Source: Patiria miniata (lineage: Eukaryota > Echinodermata > Asteroidea > Valvatida > Asterinidae). From it: a stretch of DNA of 64,000 nt. Shown here one piece after another: positions 9,660 to 21,900 of this stretch. The notes beneath the pieces were generated by a model, which was not told the DNA's origin, did not search any database, and saw nothing but the letters and a program-made list of their open reading frames with translations. The stretch is taken from positions 2,600,515 to 2,664,514 of the forward strand of contig NW_024037060.1 in the NCBI RefSeq assembly GCF_015706575.1. Reading direction: 5' to 3'. Numbering within the stretch: position 1 is the stretch's first letter; every line of letters starts with the position of its first letter. The position numbers and the translations under genes were made by a program.

Positions 9660-10712
9660 CATTTTTCGGCCAAAATTGAAAATATTGCAAGGGGTTAGCC
9701 TTACTTTTTGATCAAATTTGGCCAAATATTGACTTTTCCCCAAACAAATCAGAAATGTCTTTGGATGCAAGAGGAACATCAATCGGCCTTCAAACACTAA
9801 ACATATTGAAGATTTGGGCAAAAATCACCGACTTATTGAGACAAAAATTAATAATTTTCACTAATTTTGACCTAAATTATCAACGCAATCTTTCTTTTCA
9901 ATGCCCGATATCTGTCCAAAATTCCAGTTCGAATGTGCTCTAGGACCCTCAGGCATCTTCCCTGCAAGTTTCAGGCAATTTCATGTTTCGGCCAAAATTG
10001 AAAAAATTGCAAGGGGTTAGCCTTACTTTTTGATCAAGTTTGGCCAAAAATTGACTTTTCTCCAAACAAATCAGAAATGTCTTTGGAAGAGGAACATCAA
10101 TCGGCCTTCAAACACTAAAGGTATTGAAGATTTTGGCAAAAATCACCGACTTATTGAGACAAAAATTAACAATTTTACTAATTTTGACCTAAATTATCAA
10201 CGCAATCTTTCTTTTAAATGCCCGATCTGTCCAAAATTCCAGTTCGAATGTGCTCTAGGGACCTTCAGGCATCTTCCCTGCAAGTTTCAAGCAATTTAAT
10301 TTTTCGGCCAAAATTGAAAAAATTGCAAGGGGTTAGCCTTACTTTTTGATCAAATTTGGCCAAAAATTGACTTTTCTCCAAACAACTCAGAAATGTCTTT
10401 GGAAGAGGAACATCAATCGGTCTTCAAACACTAAAGGTATTGAAGATTTGGGCAAAAATCACCGACTTATTGAGACAAAAATTAATAATTTTCACTAATT
10501 TTGACCTAAATTATCGAGGCAATCTTTCTTTAAAATGCCCAATCTGTCCAAAATTCCAGTTCGAATGTGCTCTAGGGACCCTCAGGCACCTTTGCTGCAA
10601 GTTTCAAGCAATTTCATTTTTCTGCCAAAATTTTTAAAAAAATGCAAGGGGTTAGCCTTACTTTTTGATCAAATTTGGCCAAAAATTGACTTTTCTCCAA
10701 ACAACTCAGAAC
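9660..10712 (+). repeat. Tandem array, ~317-bp unit, 3.3 copies (unit 3)
   Basis: It is a near-identical copy of the array at 5538-6590, shifted by 4122 bp. I saw only a few base differences across more than 1 kb. It also follows a receptor gene and interrupts the 12-bp satellite. Confidence 0.85.
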
Positions 10713-10717
10713 TGTGC

Positions 10718-10827
10718 AAGTCAGTCACATGTCAATCACAAGTCAGTCAGAAGTCAGTCACATGTCAACCATAAGTCAATCACAAGTCAATCACAAGCCA
10801 GTCACATGTCAACCTTATTCAACTTTT
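10718..10827 (+). repeat. 12-bp satellite remnant after copy 3
   Basis: It has the same order and spacing as at 6596-6705 and consists of 'agtcaatcacaa'-like units. Confidence 0.75.
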
Positions 10828-10873
10828 GATGGGCTTGTGATCTGAACCTGTGAAACTGATTTTGAAATAACCC

Positions 10874-11710
10874 TATGATTGTGGGGATTTATAAGACCAC
10901 ATTCCACTATTGTTCAATTACATCCGGAGCTTTTATAGTGTTTGGGAGAAAACAAGTTTATGGTGTGTTTTAAAATGTCACATCGTCGAGTGCAAATTGA
11001 GTCTAGTTGATTTTCAATTGATATTTTAAGAGTCAATTTTGGAAAAATCATTTTAAATCAATCAAAAAAACTGTTACAGTCACGTAAAGGAAGTATATAC
11101 AGTGTGAAGTAATTCTTAATCTTTGGATCAGAGTTGTTGTATTTCAAAATGTTGTGGCTAGAAAGTATGCCAAGAGAGAAGGAACTAGTCTCCAAACCTG
11201 GCCTCCAAAATAAGGAAACAGGAAAGATTAAGATGTAGACCAGACTTATTTGATAGTTTTCGTGTATTAAAGTTCCTGAATGTGGTCAGTTGGCCATGGA
11301 AATATGCAGGCCTAAAGCGTATCTATGCATTGGGTTCTTATGAAATAGACATTTTGCATGCTCCAAGTTTTTGGGTTTAATTGTTTTTATGTAGCCAGAA
11401 AAAAAAATCATATACAGTAACAGTGTAAGTACTGATGACCTTGCATGTAAAAAAAAAAAAAAACAAACGTTTTTAACAAACCTTCTAGACCAATAACTGA
11501 ATTTACAGAGGCATTTGCATGATATTTAAATATATTGTAGACAGTTAAAAAAAAAAACACTGGGAAATGGAATTAAAGGTAGAGTAGATCATTTGCAACT
11601 ATCCAAAAAGTAAATGTCCAAATTATTGCTAAAAAAGCTTACTTGGTTTAAAGATATTAATGGCATTAAAAATCCCTGTGAAATTATTCCTTCTGGCATG
11701 CTGTCATTTT
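10874..11710 (+). repeat. Fourth repeat unit, 5' flank only (no gene)
   Basis: The sequence aligns with about 6752-7550 and with about 2693-3445, which lead into copies 3 and 2. It diverges more than those two do from each other. Similarity ends after 'tctggcatgctgtca', before the position where a receptor would follow. The gene of this unit was either lost or never included. Confidence 0.7.
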
Positions 11711-14015
11711 GAAGAAAACAATAAAAGATGGTCATTTCCAAAGATGAGTCAAGTCACACATTTTTGGAAATTTTTGTCAGTGCATGTAGTTGGTTTGTAA
11801 TTGGGTGCAAGCGTTGACACGACACACACCACACGCAGTTGCTACTATTCACGGTTCAGTTTACAAGTAGCTGCAATTGGCTGATTGAGAACGTGTTACG
11901 GGTGCTGATTTCGGCCACAATTCAAAACATGTCTCGGGAACTTTCAAATTGTTTTCTTGGAACATACAGCATTCACTGCGCTAAAACTTCATCAAGTAAG
12001 TTGTTAAGCACCCATCTTTAGATTTTGAGCACTTTGATTGCTTCAAACGAAACAAATGCACAATTGACAAATGACCTACTTACCTTTAAGGAATGGTACC
12101 AACCAGACTTTGCTTTTATAGAATGAGAAGTACAGAACTATCAAATTTATTTTTCAGTCCAGAACGACAAACTTAGTTTCTGTTCACTTTAATTACAACG
12201 TGTCATCGATCCAAACAAAATATACATAGATATAAAATATTTCACAATATGTATCAGGAGGTTTTAAGATGACAGAATTTATATACAAGAATGTTCCAGT
12301 AAATTATTTTGCATTATAAAAAAATAAGTGTTGCTTATACACAGTGAGTGGAATAGAATATTATTAAATGGACGGAAATAAGGTGGTTTTTTTAAAGCTT
12401 TCTTGAGTTATAGTACAATATTAACAAGTAAGTTTTCAAACCAAGTAGGTTTTATAATCATGGTACAAGAAATACCCACTTTGACGAGAACAATACTGCA
12501 GAGAACTGAGTTGCAATTTGGTGTTCAATCCAACTTAATAGACATTGAATGATTGACGTTCCTTTTTTTTTTAACCAGGGTAGCCCCATCAGTTATCTAA
12601 GAATTTAATGCTTAATTTTAGTTTTACTTATTATTTGCTGTGAACATATTCTTCTTATGATTTCCCATGTAGGCTCTGATTGTACTTGATTTGTTTTGTC
12701 TTGTCCTGTTTGTGTTGGTCCCTTGTATATGTGTGTTTGTGTAACTTAAAGTGTACTTCATTGTGTAGTTAAGTTAAAGGAACAAATGTATTTAATATAT
12801 ATTTTTTTCTACGCATAATGGACTTCTCCACTTGACAAGCTTGCTTTTTGGAGAAGCCCACCGCTTAATCTTATCCTGTTATCTAAATTATTGTTTAAAC
12901 TGTTTCCCTTCAAAATGATTAAGTGGAAATAAATATGAATGAATATAAAACTTCTCTCCCTAGGGACCCTGGATAAATCGTTAAATTCTAAAATACACAA
13001 AGACATCTTTTGAACGGCACCAATGACCCAAACTCACCGAACAAATTCTATCATATTCCGTCTGGATGATATATAAACTATATAATCAAGCATTCGCTCT
13101 CCATTTATGCAGTTCATTTTTGCAGCATGCTCGTTGCTTATCTTATCTTCGGAAAAAAAAGGTCTGCCTTGCAAAGACTCGAAACCACAATCTCCTGTTT
13201 TAAACACTTGATTTGACGTCTTGGGCAAAAAAAATAACATCACTGGCTTATAAAAGTGGATGTGTGTAAGCAACGAACATGCAAATTTACATCTGTTTAT
13301 TAATTAAGTAAAATTATCTACTCAGAGAATGACAATAAAAAGCTTGACCAAAACGAAGCCTGTCAGAGTCATGACTTCTTAAGGTATTAGGTCATTTTGT
13401 TTAAGTTTATTGATGTGTTTGCCTTTTGCAGACTTTAATAGATGCATTCCCCGTGCTATTTTCCAAGTTTTCTCCTGAAAAGTTGATTCATTTTCTAAAT
13501 TGATATTTTTTTAGCAAGTTATTCATGTTTGAATAAGAAATCGACTGGAAAAAAAATGAGGCACTTAAAAATTGATTTAAGAGAAAAAAATATCCTTTTT
13601 TTGAAGAGCACGGGTGATGCATCTTTACCATTGAATGAATGAAGGGCTAAAGTGACTCATTACATGGAGCTCATATAGTGCAAGTTTCCGAAGTTTGGGC
13701 TTAACAATTTCCCAAAGACAAAACCAGAGCGTACCACCTTCAGAGAAGGCAAGCAAGACCTCTTTCAGACTAGTGTTCCAGAGTCGCAGGGAACCAAACT
13801 ATTTCTTAAATTTGAATTAAGGTCAACGTTTGAAACAATTTGGAGCAACTACGGGCAAAACAGCAACTTTTCGGATGACTCCTCGAGATCTGTCACTGAC
13901 AAAAAATAAATACCTCTGTCAGCAACCCAAATCACTCTGGTTAGACTTGAGACACTCCTAATATGATTTGCTTCCATGCAGCTCTGGATCACTAGTCTGA
14001 AACGGACGTAAACCT
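11711..14015. other. Convergent intergenic region
   Basis: It lies between the + strand receptor cluster and the 3' end of the - strand coiled-coil gene, and I see no gene in it. It should hold the 3' UTR of the - strand gene. A stretch at about 12660-12960 ending in 'aagtggaaataaatatgaatg' resembles the 3' end of a worn non-LTR retrotransposon, at low confidence. Confidence 0.5.
13406..13411 (-). terminator. Possible poly(A) signal of the coiled-coil gene
   Basis: AATAAA on the - strand, about 600 bases past the stop codon; another lies at 13296-13301. In AT-rich DNA such hexamers are common, so this is only a candidate. Confidence 0.2.
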
Positions 14016-17000
14016 TCAAGTTTCCCTCTCCGGTGTGAAGCTGCGTTCCGTTGACCGTGACACAGAGCGCATGGAGATCTTGGTCACGTGACCGAGTGAT
14101 GTCGCGTCATCGTCCTCGTCTTCCACCTCGATGGTGTTCATGAGGGGCGGGGATTGCCGGATGGAGGAACCGGGAGGGGTGCGGGGTGGGGAGGGGTGGG
14201 TGACTGGACGCGAAACATCTGTGGCAGGGAACACAATCCGAGAAAAACAAGGCAAAGCAGAGAAAAGAATGAGCATCTTGTTGCAATAATCTGTGATGAA
14301 TCCAGCTTTGGTCAACTTACTTTCCCAATTTTTCAAGGCCAGGTTTCCCACAAAATTCTTAAAATTAAAAACTATGACTTTTCCATGACTTTTCCAGGAC
14401 AAAATAAAGGCTTTCCATGACCAATTCTTATCCTGTTTTATTCCATCCGAGGAGCCTATTTTAGATATTGCTTTCAGCCTTCCAGTTTGACCCAAGACCA
14501 CTGAGCACGACACAGGCATTTGAATGCTGCACTGAACATGCAAAAAGTACATGTATGTACACATTATTAAATGCATAAAGAGGAAGTATAGCAAACTGGA
14601 ATGCAAACTGGAAGACTGCCACAGCCAAATATTAGCATGTATGACTTTTTTTCCCTTGAATATTGCCTTTCCATGACTCCTTGTAAAATAATAAAATTCC
14701 ATGACTTTTCCCATGTCATTCCATAATAGCTTTATACTCCAGGATTTTCTGGGATTTCTGGTACTACAGCTCACCTTTTCTTGACCCTGTTGTTCCCGGT
14801 CTGCTGTTGACCTCTGAACTCTGACCCCGGAGCCCATCCTCGGGGGTGTTGTTAGGAGGTACCTTGATTGGGGGGAGGGGCTGGCTGAGGGAAAGGGCGC
14901 CCTCGCTCAGAGCTCGGCTGTGACGGGAGCCGGCGCTGTTCGGGGTCTTGACGGCTAGGACGGCTGGGGAGGACCGGGAGCCTTCCGTGCCTGCAAGGAG
15001 ACAAAAACAGGATCAATTTTGAGTTCTTCAAAACAATGATAATAATTTACTTAATATTGAAAACCCTATTTTTGGCCAGTTGCCACAGAAGAGTCTGCTT
15101 TTGACAGAATACATCACATTTTCTGACTGCCCACCTGTTGAGTTGGGTCTGCCTTGTCTGTTGATTTGACCAGGATGGGCCGAGGGCCGGTCTATACTCA
15201 TGTAGGATCGTACGCTGGCATTGGATGCGTTGACTAACCGGTCGTTGCTGGGTGGAAACGGCTTCGTCAGGGCACTGAAACACGGACGGATATACAAAGA
15301 GGAAGCAGAAAATGAAAATTGTTACGTGAAGGTGTATTCCTGGTTGAGTGCAGGTTTGAATTTATGGGCCAAAACGGGCGGGTCAAGGTTCTAAGATGCA
15401 ACAAATACTAAATCCTGAAGCACATTAAGCAATCTTGGCCCAATTTCATGGCTCTGCTAACCCAGTTAGTCTGCGCTTATGATCATCATTATGTGCTTAT
15501 GGCTTAAGCGTAAATATGTTGGTTGAACCAGTAAGCGCAAAAGCTTTTGTTATGGGATGTAAATAAGCACAGATATATATTTTTTTCGCTTACAGTGAGC
15601 AAAAATTTGACATCACAAAAAATTCTGTGCGAAATTCGTATCGTGAAATTTGCCACGACGTCACAAATTCACATTCGCGTCCGTTTACATGCAGAGAATG
15701 GACCAGCCTTTATACAGTATCATTCCAAGTCTAAAAAGATTAATTATCTCTGTTAACTGAACATATCTACTATATAAAAAAAAAAAGATATCTTGAGGAA
15801 ATTCCATTAAAAGTGTAGTCTTGAAACTCTCAAACTAGCTCAAGCTAGCCGTCGGACTGATTTAAAATTATTGACCAAATGAAGTCCTGCCCACCTGACA
15901 GTATTCTGACCAATCAGCATCCGGTTCACGTCCAGTTCTAAGATCCTGGGCGTGGTCACCATGGATAACCGATCCCTGGCCGTGTCCCCGGCCCCGCCCA
16001 GTGGGGCAAACGACGTGGACATGGCCCACATGGGCTGGGACTGGGGACCCACGAGGTGCACACTGGAGCCCTGGACAGGGACCTCGCTGGGCTGGTCCTG
16101 GGGGATGGGCTCGTTGGTAGCGCTGGCCTCCTGAAGTCAAGGAACAAGACCAGTCAATTGAAAATAATAATAATTATAAACAAATAAACCAGGAAGGGAA
16201 ACTGACTAATGCGTACATACCTAATACATATGCGTAATTTAGCTAGAAACAGTGCGCATGAGGTGTGCTTGGAATTTTCTGGATAGCGCTGTCGATGTTC
16301 CCAAGACTCGATGTTCCCATGGATTTGATTCATCCTGTTGACAGCAACCTCTACCACCACAGTGGCTTTACCGCTCTTCCAAATTCAGACTTGGACCAAG
16401 ACTAATAATTACTATGTAGTACAGTTTATACATTTTATGAAAAAAAATTAATGGATATAATGTTATGTGACACATGGCTCGTTTTTTTTTTTCATACCTG
16501 TGTTGGGGGTCTCATCAGAGCACTCTTGACTGGGTGTTGTGAGGCAGGGGTGGGTGCAGGCACCATGTTGAGCGGGGTACCGTCACGCAGCGGGGTGATG
16601 GGTTTCAGGTAGGGCTTGGGCCGGTAGTTGTCGCTGATCCGGCTCTGCTGGTAGTGTGGAATCTGGTTCCTGAAATTGGCCACATTCAGAAGAGATTATT
16701 GGACTATAGCAAAAAAGATTTTCGAAAAAACTAATACCGGACGGGGGAAACTGACTAGGTGCATACATACACACTTATTATGAAGTTCTACAAAGAAACT
16801 GACAGGGTTTGAACCTGTGACCTCTGGATTACCGTTCCGGTGTTCTACCAACTGAGCTATCCAACCCCATGTTGGCGGATTCCCAATTGTTCCTAATCTT
16901 TGTTCAAGGGCAACAGAAATAACCGCCACATGTTGTGGCACAGAACTCAAGAAAAATTCATTGTACCATGACAGAACTTCAGGTTGTGAGGTGTCAAATT

Positions 17001-18900
17001 TAAGGGCAGTATACTTAAAAAAAAAAAAAAATACCCAGATTTTCGTTGATTTATTTCATCCACTGCAATGAGCAAAGAACCCTCGATATTAACATTCACA
17101 AATACAAACTCAAACTCCTAAAGGCTTAGAACAGACATTCTACCAGCAAGCTTTGGCTTTTGGATTAAGCATTTATTTTCTATGATAAATAAATATGTGT
17201 GCTTAGCAGCTTAATAATATATGCTTAGTCATAACTTAGTCACTTCCATAGGCGCGTGTGTTATTGCAAGCCAAGTAATTTGAATGCGGCTTACCTTCCT
17301 TTCCATGACAGTATCGGCTTGATCATGAAGATGCCTGATTCTTCCTCTACTCTCTGTAACGCCTCCATCAACATGTGGGCTAGGTGGAGGCGCTCCGAGG
17401 ATAAATTATCCATCTGCTCTCCCCAACGCTGAGCTCTCTACAAAAAGGAAAAAAAAGAAAAACATTAGCTTCAGGCATACAACTGCCATTTTAGAAAAAA
17501 ACGAGGAAAATCCAAACCACACAAGACTTTGTACAGTGTTTTTCAATTTGTAATGGCATTCATGAGAAGTAAAAAACGAGGAAATCAGTGGATCCGAGGA
17601 AAAGTTGCATGCCTGTAGCTTTGAAAATATCTGTACCTGACAAACCAGATCCTAACTACAGTTGGGAGAATCTAACTACAGCCTGTCTCAAAAAAAATTG
17701 TACAATCAGAAAAAAAATTGGTTAAATATGAAATTTCAAAATAAGTCATTCTTACTTGGCATAATATTAAAGAACAAAGACTGGGCTTTCCAATAGTGTT
17801 TGTTTGATCTTATTTGCTTTTGTCAATTCAGAGATATAATCAATTTAGTGCAATACACCAAAATCGATTTTGTGCCACTTTTATGCATGGGCAGAGTTGT
17901 TTCGAGTACTGTGCCATGCTGTCTTGAAGCTCACACCCAGAAAGTGGCACAAACTCGATTTTTGTGTTCCGCAGTAAACTGGAGTTATCTCTGGATTGAC
18001 AAAAGCAAATGAGATGAAACAAAAAGTATTGGAAAGCCTGGTCTTTTTTCTTTAATGTAATGCTCAAAACAACTTACTTATATTGAAATTTAATATTGAA
18101 AAAAAAATCGTTTTCGATTGTACCATTTTTTTTTTAGACAGGCTGTATAGTTGGGACTGTTCCAACTATAATTGGGCCATTGCTTTAGTTGGGCATAACA
18201 ACAGCACTCAAGCGGCTATAAATACATGTATCAGTCATACTTTTACTGCATTATTTGCAAGATTGAATGTTTGACTGACCAGGCTCTGCAATGCCTCCAT
18301 CCTCTCCAGTAACGCATAGACTTCCTCGTCTAATGAGTTGCTCTGTCTCACATTCTCTGAAAACAAATATATAAATGAAAAAATATAAGCATAGGAATCA
18401 CTGAAAAATGAAAAAAAATGAAATAATAAATTGGAATTAAAAAAAAGATCTGGCTGTGGAGAAATTCAAAGCCACTAGGACATTTCCCGGAATGGAGGTA
18501 AGAAATCAATGTAAAATATCTTGCCTGGGGACACAAGCCTTATCTGCGCACTCCCACATGAAACAGCGACACAAAACATTAACCACTCTAGCAAATGTGC
18601 CCATCATCCCGAAACCGGGTCGAGAAAAGTAACTTTAATTTCTGAAGTAAGAAATGTTGGTTTGGTTTAGATGCTGTTCATACAGTCTCTTTGAAATGGG
18701 CAAAGGTTGTTGGCAGAAAACTGTGCACGGAGTAGCACAAAGAAGAAAGGGCCTTGAAAGACTAATGCTATTTTACCTTCAATCTCCTTCATATGCATAT
18801 GATGCGTATATTTCTTGGCCAGGTGGACTAGACGTTTAGCTGGCAGGACAGTGTACTCATCCATGGCATGCACAACTTCACTATATCGCTGCTGCTCCAA
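14016..18900 (-). CDS. Coiled-coil gene, exons 30-37 (residues 1285-1720)
   Basis: Exons 30-32 are helical (AKRLVHLAKKYTHHMHMKE; RLHLAHMLMEALQRVEEES). Exons 33-37 are Pro/Ser/Thr-rich and probably disordered, with an acidic patch EVEDEDDD near the end and the final residues SFTPERET before TGA at 14018-14016. For exon 36 I chose the donor at 14774, not an earlier one at 14862, because only the former keeps phase with exon 37. Confidence 0.78.
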
Positions 18901-21900
18901 CTGTAAACAGATAACGAATCACTGTAAAATAGCTTGCCCGTGGACACAAGATTTTGAGCAACTTTGAGCAAATGATCCTATGTACCTTTCACGTGGCCAC
19001 GATTGGTCCAAATGGAATGGGGTGGAGTTTAATGGGTCAGAATATTGCCCGCCTGTGTCTTACCTTGCGTGCGTTGACAGCTCTCTTCAGCGCCTTCTGG
19101 TTGCGTTCTGAGTCCGTCCTTGAGAAGATGACTGTTGGCTCTGTGTTCTGGCCGTAACCGCCGGACATGCCGGACACGGCTGAGAAGGGTTTTGTAGGGG
19201 AGCCTCCGAAGGCTGAGAGCTCGTGTTGAAGCTCTTGTATCGTGTCTTGCAAGTCCATCATCATAACAGCATTGTTGCTTTAGGAGGAAAATTAAAACAG
19301 GAAAGAATTGGGAAATTAAATGAACGCGAAATTTCAAGGCACATGTCTTTGGGGAAGCCTGCATTTGATTAAAATATCTATATTTTTTTTGCGCATGACA
19401 AAAGAAAAATTATGCAATGCAGAAGAAATCTTCAATGTTACAGGGAGAAGGTTGTTTTAAAACCTTATCTAATACAAAATTTTTGCTAAACCTCAAATGA
19501 AAGTATTTTCAAGTTGGAAAAGAATGTTCTTCATCAGTTTCGGAGAGTCAACCACACAATGACTCAAAGAATTATGTGTATTTTCCGGATGTCTTTTACA
19601 TATGTGACAGTGAATGCATTTATTTTAGGAGGAATAGACCTATGCACATGATTTTAAAAATGAAAACTTTAAAGCTGTCTGAGTATTGTATTTCTTTTGC
19701 ATGTAAATAGTTAAAAACAACATGGACAGGTTGTTAACAATCAGATGATGTGAACGGTTTACTTACTTTAGTTTATCCTCATAATCTTTCTTCTGCCGTT
19801 CAAGACTAAATTTCCTGTGAAAAAAAGAAGGAAAAGAAATAAAAAAAAGTGAGAAAAACACATTTGGAGTATCAAGACAAAATGTGACCCTGCTTCACAC
19901 AACCAGTCACTTGGAGAAAATTTGAGAAATCTGAGATTTGGGGTTCATTGGAAAGGACATTGAGTAAGTTTTCCAATGATGTCATAGAATATGGCTATCG
20001 GACAAAATCAGACACAGTTATAGGTATTTTTAGTTCCAAATTCTTATGCCTCGGAAAGTTTTATAAATTTGAGAAATTTGTCGTAAAAGGTTCCAAAATA
20101 AACTCCTTAGGAAATTTATAAATTAACTTCGCTGAAAATGAAAAATATTCATCATTCTAGCTTCTAATGCCTACATCTGAATTTCGATAAGTTTTGCCTG
20201 TCCAGTGTATTATAGGCTGTATCTCAAAATATGACCGTGGGACTTCCAACTGGTGTTGTGCTGGAGGGTCACAAAATATTTATGTTTACAAAAGAAACGA
20301 AGGTATCTGCACCGTGCTTACATATTTTCATAGTTTTCTCTGAGTTCCCTGATTTCTGGATCCGTGACTGCCGTCATCTCGACGGTAGACGCTGGCTCCG
20401 TCATGAGCTTATCTTCAGTGGCTTCTTTCATCAGGCTGGCTGTCTTGGAGGCGTCGCCCTGGTTGACGATCAAGGAGGATACTGCAGGCTCCTGGAGAGA
20501 GAGGGGGGGGGGAGTGGGGAGTTGAAGAGTGTGGATCGTTAAAGCTACATGTGCTAGACAGCCTTTCAAACTATCCACAAAATCTCTGTGTTGGACCTGG
20601 GTCCTATATGGAGATTTCAGGAACCCGTTTCACACCAGCAACACGTTGCCAAAAGACCGAAAGTTCCCTGAGCAAAATATTTCAGCTTTTGTGAAAATCA
20701 TGGAAACCTCGGAAACGTTTCTACTTACCATGTCATTGTACAAGTAGCTGTTGATGATGCTAGCCGCCTCCTTCAGAACTGAAATGCAGACATTGACAAA
20801 AATCAATTAAACTAATGATACAAATAACAAAACTGCTATACCTGTGTGGCAATGAGCTGCATTACTGAGCTCGTTTATAAAGTCTGCATACAGCAAGCCA
20901 ATATTTAAAACAAGAATGGTAATTTTTATTTAATTGCAATGATGAATGCCTGGGACTTATATAAGCTCCGAATATATTTGCTATTAAGGAATAACAGTTT
21001 ACCGGCTAAAGTTTCATCTAATGTTAATTGCTTATGACTGGTTTTGCTTAGAACATAAACATGTTAAGCAATTTTGTCCTGCATCGAAGTTCCATAAACT
21101 TGGACTCTGGTTCAATTAACCTACTTGCTCAAAGTGTCAACTACAAACAACAAGGCAAACCTAGTAAAGTAAATCCTATTCAGTAGATTCAGAGTGGCTA
21201 TTCACTAGAAGTCTTTCCATGCATCTGGTCTAAGTAAGTGGCTGGATATAGCCCACTCGTTGGCGTTACAAGGTAATCCTACACGATAGCACTGCCCAGA
21301 TTTCTTCAACAGCCTACAACTAGTTTAAGTCAGAAGTGACTGAGGCAGACAGTCAGTAATTCAGTCAGTTAGTCAGTCGGGAACAAAGAGGACTTTAGGC
21401 TAGCCCTCTGTGATGAAACAAAGAAAATCATGAACAAATACATCTATAAATTCAAAGTACACTATTAGAGTAATGTAAAAGGATTCCTGACTCACAGCTC
21501 ATCACATTGGTGGTCATCTCGTACACCTGGTTCTGGACATTCAAGTTGCGGTCAAAGGTCAACTGACCGATGTCGGCAAGCCTCTCTGCAGCTGACATTA
21601 ATTCTGTAGGAACATGGAAACAGGACTTGTCAACTCTTTGACATGAAATAAAGTACAAAGTCTGTCACAAGCCAATATGGCCCATCAGGCTGGTATTTAT
21701 CTTTCACGACTTGACAAAATTTCAAATAAATGCTCTTAATGTTTGTCTAGCATTCCTTACATTGCAATGTTATAATAATAATACCGAAGTCTTATATAGC
21801 GCATGTATCTACCAACAATTAGGTACTCAAGGCGCTGGAAATTATGTCTATTACTAGAGACAGGTAAATGAAGTACATGGGAAATATGAGAACCATTATG

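Noticed and set aside
14863..14990. Earlier donor for exon 36 of the coiled-coil gene
   Set aside because: Using it gives phase 0, which does not fit exon 37; the donor at 14774 keeps the frame through to the stop.
16795..16868. Functional tRNA(Thr) gene on the - strand
   Set aside because: The base before the anticodon is C, the acceptor stem is poor, and a SINE-type tail follows.
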